Position numbers and translations under genes: made by a program. Below the pieces are notes generated by a model. The model did not search any database. It was not told the DNA's origin and saw nothing but the letters and a program-made list of their open reading frames with translations. Positions 55,538 through 63,489 of a stretch of 64,000 nucleotides of DNA are shown here, in pieces (the first letter of the stretch is position 1; every line of letters begins with the position of its first letter). Origin of the DNA: Chitinophagaceae bacterium (GTDB lineage Bacteria > Bacteroidota > Bacteroidia > Chitinophagales > Chitinophagaceae). The stretch is from positions 339,790-403,789 of the forward strand of contig JADKJI010000063.1 in NCBI GenBank assembly GCA_016721085.1. The letters are read 5' to 3'.

Positions 55538-56071
55538 TCACGCCGTATTCGTCTTAAACCTCTGTTTCCTGTAAAACAAAATTTCAGTAACAAGAATTAG
55601 TAATAAGCTAACACCGGTAGTTCCCAGCACTTTACCCATAAAGTACCAGAAACTGCCGAATTGCATCCATTCTAAAAATACAAGATAGGTATGGTGCAAG
55701 AGTGTTAAAATAACCACATATGTAGCATATGGGGCTAGTCCCATACTCGTTACAGAAGGTGAACGATAGTTCTGGTCGGCTCCTTCCTGAGAAATGAGTA
55801 CACTTACCAGGAAAGGACGAACATAAGCAATCAGGGTACAGGCTGCGGCGTGCAGGCCAGGTGTTTTTGTGAAATAGTCAAGCGTCAATCCAAAAACAAA
55901 TCCTGTAAAAGTAAGTGCCAGTCGCGGTGTATTGAATGGCAACCATAATATATACAGGAAATAGAGATAGGGAACGATGAATTGATGCAGAGGCTTTACC
56001 TGAAATAGCACGAAAACCTGTATCAGGATGAATAATGTAAAACGGATGATATTTTTTAACAGATCACTCAT
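55538..56071 (-). CDS. mreD: Rod shape-determining protein MreD
   Basis: Integral membrane protein, 177 residues with five or six helices (FTLFILIQVFVLFQV, LYFLYILWLPFNTPRLALTF). It links the MreB-MreC assembly to the murein enzymes. It overlaps mreC by 4 bp (ATGA), which shows translational coupling. It is poorly conserved in sequence; identification rests on size, topology and position. Confidence 0.85.
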   Translation of the reverse strand: MSDLLKNIIRFTLFILIQVFVLFQVKPLHQFIVPYLYFLYILWLPFNTPRLALTFTGFVFGLTLDYFTKTPGLHAAACTLIAYVRPFLVSVLISQEGADQNYRSPSVTSMGLAPYATYVVILTLLHHTYLVFLEWMQFGSFWYFMGKVLGTTGVSLLLILVTEILFYRKQRFKTNTA

Positions 56072-56919
56072 TGATTGGTTTTTGCAGCCTCCTCCAGCTT
56101 TTTCTGTTCATCTTTCTGTGTATTCTCCACCACCATAACATACTCCAGCTTATAGAAATCAGTAGCTGGCTTTAGACGGAGGGTATAGAAATTACTGGCC
56201 TTATCATTTACAATCTCCAAAACAGTTCCAATCATTACCCCTTGTGGATAGAGATACGAATACTGGCTCGTAACAATGGTATCACCTTTTGTAATTGAAA
56301 CGCTTTTGGGAACATTGGTCATATTGACGTAAGAAGGACTTTCGCCATCCCATTGAACGGTACCTACTTCCCCTGTCTTCTTGATTTTAGCACTCACACT
56401 ACTTTGGCGGTGAAGAAGGCTCATTACCACTGCATAGTTTTCGCTTACATTGATGACCCTGCCTACTATACCTGTAGCACTTACTACTCCCATATCCATT
56501 TTAATACCTTGTAATTCACCACGGTGCAGGGTTATATAGTTATTCTGTAAACCGATGGAGTTGTTCACCACCTTGGCAGAACGCCATAAGTATTGACGGT
56601 AATGACCCAATGTATCGTAAGGGATGGTATCCTTTATTAACCTGGAAGTGGAATCGGGAGAAAAGAAGTTTGATTTGAGTTCGTTCTGAAGAATCAAATT
56701 CTGGTTAGCCAGTTCTTCATTTGTCTTTTTGAGATTGAAATAGGTCTCGACCCGGTCGTATTTGGTATTGAACCAGCCGGTTCCTTCATTAGCCACTTTC
56801 ATAAAAGCGGCTTCGTGGAATTTATTATAGCGGAAAAGGAAGGTGAGTGACAATGCCTGCACCAGCACAAAAAAAATAAAATTGAAATAACGCCTTATGA
56901 AAAGGAAGATATTACGCAC
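56068..56919 (-). CDS. mreC: Rod shape-determining protein MreC
   Basis: Bitopic protein, 283 residues: one N-terminal membrane helix (FNFIFFVLVQALSLTFLF), a coiled coil at about 55-85, then the beta-barrel periplasmic region with GVVSATGIVGRVINVSENYA and YPQGVMIGTVLEI blocks typical of MreC. It scaffolds PBP2 and RodA in the periplasm. It is 62 bp after mreB. Confidence 0.93.
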   Translation of the reverse strand: MRNIFLFIRRYFNFIFFVLVQALSLTFLFRYNKFHEAAFMKVANEGTGWFNTKYDRVETYFNLKKTNEELANQNLILQNELKSNFFSPDSTSRLIKDTIPYDTLGHYRQYLWRSAKVVNNSIGLQNNYITLHRGELQGIKMDMGVVSATGIVGRVINVSENYAVVMSLLHRQSSVSAKIKKTGEVGTVQWDGESPSYVNMTNVPKSVSITKGDTIVTSQYSYLYPQGVMIGTVLEIVNDKASNFYTLRLKPATDFYKLEYVMVVENTQKDEQKKLEEAAKTNQ

Positions 56920-56981
56920 TGCACTTAATTAATTAGTAAAACCCCTACCTCCGTTGGCAACAAGGGCGGGTTATTAATATA

Positions 56982-58007
56982 TCAACGCATCACAAATGGG
57001 AAACGGTCGTAATTCTTAAGGGCTATGCCTGTACCTCTCACCACACTTTTCAATGGATCGTCGGCTACATGCACGGGTAATTTGATCTTTTGGCTTAAGC
57101 GCTTATCTAAACCTCTCAAAAGGGCACCACCACCTGTGAGGTACAGACCTCTGCGGTAGATATCGGCTGCCAGCTCAGGAGGTGTTTGTTCCAGGGCTTT
57201 CAGTATGGCTTCTTCAATCTTGAAGATGCTCTTATCGAGGGCTTCAGCTATTTCCTGATAACTTACCATGATCTGTTTAGGGATACCCGTAACAAGGTCA
57301 CGTCCATTTACTGGAATATCATCTGGAGGACTATCGAGGTCCTTCATTGCTGCACCAATATTGATCTTGATCTGTTCTGCGGTACGTTCACCTATCAGAA
57401 GGCTATGGTAGCGACGGAGGGCTTCCATGATATCGGCCGTGAATTCGTCACCGGCGATACGGATACTTTGGTCGCACACGATACCTGCCAGGGCTATTAC
57501 GGTAATACCTGTAGTACCACCACCGATGTCGATGATCATGTTTCCTACTGGTTCTTCAACGTCGATTCCGATACCCAGGGCAGCAGCCATAGGTTCATGT
57601 ATGAGGTAAACTTCTTTAGCGCCAGCCTGTTCAGCACTGTCGCGTACAGCTCTTTTTTCTACTTCGGTAATGGAGGAAGGGATACAGATCATCATTCTCC
57701 AGCTTGGTGGGAACAATGGTTTTTTGGGGTAAACCAGCTTAATCAGCTCTCTTATCATCAGCTCGGCGGCGTTGAAATCGGCTATCACACCGTCTTTCAG
57801 CGGACGAACCGTACGGATGCTTTCATGGGTCTTCTCATGCATCATGAGGGCTTTCTTACCTACCGCCAATACATTCTTGGGGTTATTCCGGTCCAGCGCT
57901 ACTATGCTCGGCTCGTTAACCACCACCTCTTCGTTATGTATGATAAGGGTATTTGCGGTCCCCAGGTCAATGGCGATTTCCTGGGTAAAAAAGTTGAATA
58001 GTCCCAT
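56982..58007 (-). CDS. mreB: Rod shape-determining protein MreB
   Basis: Bacterial actin, 341 residues. Nucleotide-binding phosphate loops are at the start (IAIDLGTANTLI) and near residue 160 (IDIGGGTTGITVIAL), with the adenosine block YLTGGGALLRGLDKRL near 289. It forms filaments that guide elongation. It heads the operon; a candidate promoter lies 40 bp upstream. Confidence 0.97.
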   Translation of the reverse strand: MGLFNFFTQEIAIDLGTANTLIIHNEEVVVNEPSIVALDRNNPKNVLAVGKKALMMHEKTHESIRTVRPLKDGVIADFNAAELMIRELIKLVYPKKPLFPPSWRMMICIPSSITEVEKRAVRDSAEQAGAKEVYLIHEPMAAALGIGIDVEEPVGNMIIDIGGGTTGITVIALAGIVCDQSIRIAGDEFTADIMEALRRYHSLLIGERTAEQIKINIGAAMKDLDSPPDDIPVNGRDLVTGIPKQIMVSYQEIAEALDKSIFKIEEAILKALEQTPPELAADIYRRGLYLTGGGALLRGLDKRLSQKIKLPVHVADDPLKSVVRGTGIALKNYDRFPFVMR

Positions 58008-58046
58008 GTTTTCTTAATCCGTTTTTATATAGGATGATAATGAATG

Positions 58047-58078
58047 CAAAATTGGAGGAAATAATCGGAATAAACAAA
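58047..58078 (-). promoter_or_regulatory. Candidate mreB promoter
   Basis: On the minus strand TTTG (58075-58078), 20 bp, then CAATTTTG (58047-58054), which is close to the Bacteroidota -33/-7 pair TTTG / TAnnTTTG. Confidence 0.45.
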
Positions 58079-58244
58079 GCCAAAACCTTGCCAGTCAATG
58101 ATTTTTTAAAACAAAGCCTCCCAATTAACGTAGGGTATCTGGGCTTATTGTGACTCTTGTCAAGTGAATTTTTTTGGCCTTTGATACCCTGCTTTCCTCA
58201 GTTTCTGTAAGGTAAGCTTATTCTTCATGTTTAATTGGATTTTT

Positions 58245-58300
58245 ACTGCAGCGACGCAGAGGCGCAGAGAAAGACCTCCGCGTCTCTGCGTCGCTGCGGT
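58245..58300. repeat. CCGCAGAGACGC-family palindrome
   Basis: Imperfect ~25-bp arms beginning ACTGCAGCGACGCAGAGG and ending CTCTGCGTCGCTGCGGT around a short loop. Confidence 0.75.
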
Positions 58301-58325
58301 GAAAAAAAAACTCTGCAACTAGAAC

Positions 58326-58830
58326 CCCGGAATAAATTCCGGGGCTACAATTTAACCCGAGGCTACGCCTCTTCCGTTCAATGAAATAATATCGATATAA
58401 TTTTCGATCAGCATCTCACAAAATCTGAATTGCCCTCTCTCACAAAATAGAACTGTTTATGATTAATCGTTATGCAGAGCCGTAGGCTCGGGTTAAATTG
58501 TAGCCCGGGATTTCAATCCCGGGTTAGGGAAATTGAACAACCGGATTTCAATCCCGGGTTAGGAATGTTGCAGATTGAATTTTAATCATGGATATGAAGG
58601 TTGAATTGAATTATTTGATTTTGTTTTGAGCTTTAATTCCAAAATATTAATGTCTTGATTTCTGTATACCCCGGATTGGATTGATGTAGCCCGGGATTTC
58701 AATCCCGGGTTAGGGATATTCAATGTTGAGGTTCGTGAAGACACGCACCTTTGCTGGAAAATATTTCATCCACTTTGTCCCCGGATTGAATTCCGGGGTT
58801 ACAATTTAACCCGAGGCTACGCCTCTGCTT
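58326..58830. repeat. CCCGGG-type palindromic repeat cluster
   Basis: CCCCGGAATAAATTCCGGGG (58326-58345) is followed by CTACAATTTAACCCGAGGC and CTACGCCTC. The inverse order, AGCCGTAGGCTCGGGTTAAA then GTAGCCCGGGATTTCAATCC, occurs at 58471-58525. Further CCGGGATTTCAATCCCGGG copies start near 58691, and a third left-type copy is at 58784-58829. The hairpin GAGGTTCGTG / CACGCACCTT lies at 58728-58751. No protein-coding frame is supported between 58021 and 59028. No transposase or RAYT gene is in the window. Confidence 0.75.
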
Positions 58831-59028
58831 TTCTTATAAATTATAAACCGTTTATTGGGTGAGAGAGGAATTTAAATGGTAAGTTATAACTAGGGTTCTC
58901 CGACTTTCATCCCGACACGTCGGGACTAAACCTCCAAGACTAAACTCTACCAACTAGTAACCTTGAACCCCCGACTCGGGAAACCTTAAACCTCTGGAAC
59001 TAACTTTACCCATAAACTTAACAACTCC

Positions 59029-60201
59029 GTGAAAATCATCACCCGCAGCATATGGATCCTCTCAATGGTTAGCCTATTGGCTGATGTTGCCAGTGAATTA
59101 TTGTATCCAGTCATTCCAGTTTATCTGAAAAGCATCGGCTTTACTGTAGCGGGGATAGGATTACTGGAAGGGATAGCCGAATTAACAGTTGGACTAAGCA
59201 AAGGATACTTTGGTAAACAAAGTGATGAAAGAGGAGTAAGATTGCCGTTTGTAAAATTGGGTTACTTATTAAGTGCTCTATCCAAACCCATGATGGCATT
59301 GTTTACCTATCCTGCATGGATTTTTCTATCAAGAACTACAGACCGATTAGGCAAAGGCGTTAGAACTGCGGCACGTGATGCCCTTTTATCACAACAGTCT
59401 ACTCCCGCTACCAAAGCAAGAGTTTTCGCATTTCACAGAGGATGGGATACTGTTGGCGCAGTAACAGGACCCATACTCGCCTTGGTATATCTTCATTACA
59501 ATCCCGAGGCTTACAAGCTCTTATTCTTTCTTGCTTTTATTCCTGGTGTATTGTCAGTGGCGTTGATATTTTTATTGAAAGAAGAAAAGAAACCGGTATC
59601 TACATTGGGAAAAGGCAATTTCTTTTCCTTTCTCTCCTATTTCAAAATTGCAGGTGCAGAATACAAACAGCTACTTATCGGCTTATTGATATTTGCTTTG
59701 GGAAACAGCTCCGACCTGTTCCTGATTTTAAGAGCAAGAGAAATTACAGGAAGTGATAGCATCACCATCAGCGCGTATATCGGATACAATATCGTTTATG
59801 CACTTAGCTCCTACCCCATGGGAATTCTGGCTGATAAATGGGGTAGCAAAAGAATTTTCCTTGCAGGATTAGTTTTATTCATCATTGTGTATGCTGGATT
59901 TGCTTTAACCAGCACTGCATGGATCATCTATATCCTATTCGGACTTTATGGCATTTATGCAGCAGCAACAGAAGGCATTGCAAAAGCCTGGATAAGCAAT
60001 CTGGCACATGATAAGAATACCGGAACTGCACTAGGTTGTTTTAACTCCTTGCAAAGTTTGGCAGCTTTCTCAGCAAGTGTTTTGGCAGGAATAGTATGGC
60101 AATGGCAGGGAAGTGAAGCGGTTTTCCTGATGGCAGCTTTTCTGGCTCTAGTTTCTTTTGTATTCCTTTTTGTAAAAGCTGGCAAAGGACAATACAGATA
60201 A
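59029..60201 (+). CDS. MFS transporter
   Basis: The 390 residues form 11-12 membrane helices, starting at a GTG (59029). The family motif A region reads LSKGYFGKQSDERGVRLPFV and the mirrored one MGILADKWGSKRI; there is also SRTTDRLGKGVRTAARDALL, a block common in a Bacteroidota and archaeal MFS group of unknown substrate. Likely a proton-coupled exporter or importer. It is single, with repeats on both sides. Confidence 0.85.
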   Translation: MKIITRSIWILSMVSLLADVASELLYPVIPVYLKSIGFTVAGIGLLEGIAELTVGLSKGYFGKQSDERGVRLPFVKLGYLLSALSKPMMALFTYPAWIFLSRTTDRLGKGVRTAARDALLSQQSTPATKARVFAFHRGWDTVGAVTGPILALVYLHYNPEAYKLLFFLAFIPGVLSVALIFLLKEEKKPVSTLGKGNFFSFLSYFKIAGAEYKQLLIGLLIFALGNSSDLFLILRAREITGSDSITISAYIGYNIVYALSSYPMGILADKWGSKRIFLAGLVLFIIVYAGFALTSTAWIIYILFGLYGIYAAATEGIAKAWISNLAHDKNTGTALGCFNSLQSLAAFSASVLAGIVWQWQGSEAVFLMAAFLALVSFVFLFVKAGKGQYR

Positions 60202-60210
60202 ATACATTTT

Positions 60211-60326
60211 ACCGCAGAGACGCGGAGACGCAGAGGTCAAAAGGCGAACTCTCTGCATCCAGCCTCTGCACTGTGAAAACCATTAAACAGAGGCGCGGCA
60301 AAAACTCAACTCCGCGTCTCTGCGGT
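60211..60326. repeat. CCGCAGAGACGC-family inverted pair
   Basis: ACCGCAGAGACGCGGAGACG at 60211 is matched by TCCGCGTCTCTGCGGT at 60311-60326, with diverged partial copies (CAGAGGCGCGG) between. Confidence 0.7.
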
Positions 60327-60348
60327 AAAAAAAATCTGTCTTAAACAC

Positions 60349-61405
60349 CTATTGCCCAAACCCCAACCGCTTCTCCATCTCACCACTCAACACCGGCAAT
60401 TTCCTTCTCTCAATCAGGAAACTTGTTAACTGCGCGAGTTCCTTGAAAATATAATGTTTGTCAAGGGCGGCTTTCAGATAATCACGTCCAGTACTACCCC
60501 CTGTGCCTATACGAGTGCCGATCATTCGTTGCACCATACTCATATGGCGATATCGCCAGGTACTTAATTGCTCATCAATTTCCATCAATACATTCAATAC
60601 CTGAAAAGGCAATTGTAACATCGGATACCCACGATAGAGCATTATGAAAAGAGCCGCCCTTTAAGCTTTAACAGACAACTGATTGGACGGATCATTCTTG
60701 TTCAGGAACATTTGAAGAAAGCCTTCGCTATTGGCGTTCTCTGCATCAGCGAGACTTAATTTATACCTGTTGAAATATTCATTCCAGAATAGCTGGGTAC
60801 CTTCTTCCTCACCAAATGCAACAGTTGTAGCTGCGTCGAAACTTGTTTGGAAGTTTTTCCAATTACTATTCTCTTCGAAAAACGGCATCCGTTCCAACCA
60901 CTGGTTCAATAATTGCAACACGGAACTTTCGCTTTCTGTTTTCTTTATTAAATCAATCTGCGGTTGACGTAATTGGGAGATATAATATTCCTGTCCATGC
61001 CGATGTTCATATTTCAATCCCAGCTTCGCTTCCATCACTTTGAACTGCCAGCTCTGGAAACCCGATGCAGGCCTTAGCATATCCCTGAAATCAAGGAAAT
61101 CCATCGGTGTCATGGTTTCCATCACATCGATCTGCTGAACCAGCAATTTCAATATCGTTACTGACCTTGATAAGCGATGTACTATAGTTTGTAACTCAGG
61201 AGAATTATCATTGAGCGATGGCTGCTTCATCAGCGCCGCCACCGAATCCACTTCATGCAATAATTGCTTGAACCAAAGCTCATAGGCTTGGTGGATGATG
61301 ATGAAGAGCATTTCATCATGCGCGTGCTGGCCCTTTTCACACTTTCCAATCTTGTGCCTCAAGTATCTTTTCTAATTGCAAATAGTCGCTGTAGTGAACG
61401 TTCAT
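60349..61405 (-). pseudogene. kynA: Tryptophan 2,3-dioxygenase, two lesions
   Basis: Heme enzyme that opens the indole ring of L-tryptophan to N-formylkynurenine. The repaired protein would start MNVHYSDYLQLEKILEAQ at 61405; a frameshift near 61350 then leads to EKGQHAHDEMLFIIIHQAYE. The reading continues to LSVKA, where TAA stands at 60661-60663 in the same frame (CAA to TAA would fit), then RAALFIMLYRGYPMLQLPF and the heme-His block WRYRHMSMVQRMIGTRIGTG. With both lesions the product would lack the heme ligand. No other kynurenine-pathway gene is nearby. Confidence 0.85.
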
Positions 61406-61448
61406 GGAGAACCGGTTTTGGTTGTAAGTTTAAAGGTATAAGTTTTGG

Positions 61449-61560
61449 GTTGAACCACGAAGATACGAAAGAATTTTCACGAAGAGTGCTCACCATCAAA
61501 TAAAGATTTTTTGAACCAAAGACACAAGTACGCTTAATGAACACGAAGAAATTGTGGTTA
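61449..61560. repeat. Degraded CGAAGACAC-type repeat
   Basis: TTGAACCACGAAGATACGAA at 61451 and, in reverse sense, GAACACGAAGAAATTGTGGTT to 61559, with TTTTTGAACCAAAGACACAA between. It matches the family at 2551-2680. Confidence 0.55.
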
Positions 61561-61572
61561 TTATAAAAATTT

Positions 61573-62313
61573 TCACCGCCGCGGCGGATCAAATGATCCA
61601 TCGTCGGCTGTTTCATTCACATCTCCAAATTCAAATTTCCAAATTTCTTCAGGGCGTATTCCTACAATCAAAAGATACCCAACAATCCAAAACTCTCCTA
61701 TCGTTGCCGGGATAGTAAGCAGATTGATAAACGAGCTTTGAACACCGCCAGCATTCAAAAATGTCTGCAACAAGTATCCCACCCCTCCCACAATTAATAC
61801 CCACCCCAACGCCGGAGGCATTCTTTTCGAAGAAACGATGATATATCCCATTGGTAGCAACCAAAGACCAAAGAAGAGTCCACCGATACCCCAACTATTA
61901 GAGATAATTTGGGTCAAAACCTGCACCATCACCAGTTTATCCTCGCTGGATATTGAAGAAGCGGCAGCCAGTTCTATCACCGAATACATCGCCACCGCAC
62001 TTACCATAATTATGATTGAGTTCACTGTACCCCAGATACCTAAAGTGGTAGCCGCCCATTTGTTGATACCCACAAACAATTTATAAAACCATACAGCAGC
62101 CAATGCCTGGGACAGGATTATTACCAATTCAAAGAGGAGTCGTATTCTCGAAACCGAACTAAATTCAACCAGATTATTCAGGGTTTTCTGTGCATCATCT
62201 GCCACAAATACTTTGGGATGAAACACCATAAACCCGAAGACGCCAGAAATGGCCAGAAGCAGATACCATATTCCGGTAAGTCTGGCAGTATTGAGTAGTT
62301 GTTTTTGTTCCAT
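61573..62313 (-). CDS. DUF4386 membrane protein
   Basis: The 246 residues form six or seven membrane helices, starting QKQLLNTARLTGIWYLLLAI, which is the usual opening of the DUF4386 family, with the block SNSWGIGGLFFGLWLLPMGY near 140-160. No function is known. The C-terminal residues DPPRR come from a CCGCCGCGGCGG palindrome, one of the dispersed repeats. Confidence 0.8.
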   Translation of the reverse strand: MEQKQLLNTARLTGIWYLLLAISGVFGFMVFHPKVFVADDAQKTLNNLVEFSSVSRIRLLFELVIILSQALAAVWFYKLFVGINKWAATTLGIWGTVNSIIIMVSAVAMYSVIELAAASSISSEDKLVMVQVLTQIISNSWGIGGLFFGLWLLPMGYIIVSSKRMPPALGWVLIVGGVGYLLQTFLNAGGVQSSFINLLTIPATIGEFWIVGYLLIVGIRPEEIWKFEFGDVNETADDGSFDPPRR

Positions 62314-62399
62314 AGAATTGTAGTCGCATTATTATTCGATATTGAAGCTACCCAGAATTATTGATGCCTAAATTACCGGCTATAAAACATCTATAAATT

Positions 62400-63489
62400 T
62401 TATTTACAAAATTTCGAAATTATAGCTTCATATTTCTCATTGTTCTCTTTATAATATCCAGAAACCCTTTCAACTTCCATCCCCATCTTATCTGTAAACA
62501 CCACTAATGGAATTGACGAGAAATTAAACTGTTGCATGACTTCTATAGTTTTCGCATTTTCTACATGATACTGAGGCCAGGACATCCTTCTCGCTCAATG
62601 CTTTTCCCATTTGGATGTATCGTCGTCAATTGAAATGTTTACCAGCCGAAGTCCATGAGGCCATATTTTTCTTCTGAATATCCTTCAGAAGGGGTATTTC
62701 TAACCGGCAAGGACCACACCAGCTTGCCCAGAATACAAGCATACCAATTTGGCGCTACTGTCAATGATGAACTGTCGCTGCTTGTCTGAATTTAAAAGTG
62801 AGAGATTCGATAGGGCTTAGCGAGGTCAGGTCTATTCACCAGATAAGTCTTCATCTGAATACCCAATTTGGACTTAGGCATGTCTGGGTTAAAAAATAGA
62901 GATAAAATCTCCTGCAACTGCTTTCCGAGTACTGTTCTTTGGCACTATAAATACATTCGTAGAGATAGTATGAAAAGGGTATTCTTTAACTTCTTTCTTG
63001 AACAATTCTACTTTTGCGGATCTTTGGGCGGAATCCAGATTTCCAAGCCATCCTAAGTCAGTAAACTGGTTCTTATACATCACATCAGTTTCCTTACCTG
63101 CAAAGACTCTCAAAAAAGGCTTGGTTTTGTTATCGCCTTCAATTCTGGTGTATCCTTTCTCCAGATAAAATGAACTTCCTGAATATTTCATACTATCGGC
63201 ACCTAACATATAATTTCGAAAAACAAGGAACCCACCTTGGTTTGCATATTACTGTCAGGGAAATGTATATGCTGCCATATACGGCATAAATGAAGAGTCC
63301 GCGTTATTCGAATACAAAATGTCCATCACGACATTCGGTTGTATCCAGGGAATAAACCATTTATGTGCTTCAGTAAGGTAAATTTTTCCATGAGTAAGTT
63401 CTTGACATAGCCCTCAATACTTTCATCGATATCTTCCCCACAGGAGATGAGTAGGGAAAGAGTTACCAAAACAAGAATAGCGGTTTCAT
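62400..63489 (-). pseudogene. Decayed DUF4369/TlpA thioredoxin lipoprotein
   Basis: Remains of a TlpA-type thiol-disulphide protein. The start at 63489 gives MKPLFLF, then a frame change; the lipoprotein piece is LLISCGEDIDESIEGYVKNL. Next comes a DUF4369-like part (YLEKGYTRIEGDNKTKPFLR, QFTDLGWLGNLDSAQRSAKV). The thioredoxin site survives as MLVFWASWCGPCRLEIPLLK near 62700-62760, and the end as FSSIPLVVFTDKMGMEVERV. At least six frame changes or stops separate the pieces, more than error alone would easily give, so this is a true pseudogene unless this end of the contig is poor. Confidence 0.8.

Noticed and set aside
57186..58001. Frame of 271 codons opposite mreB
   Set aside because: Long only because mreB codon bias removes stops in this frame; mreB is intact and certain.
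58326..58830. Insertion sequence
   Set aside because: No transposase frame, no paired terminal repeats around a gene, and units alternate in orientation as in BIME-like clusters.
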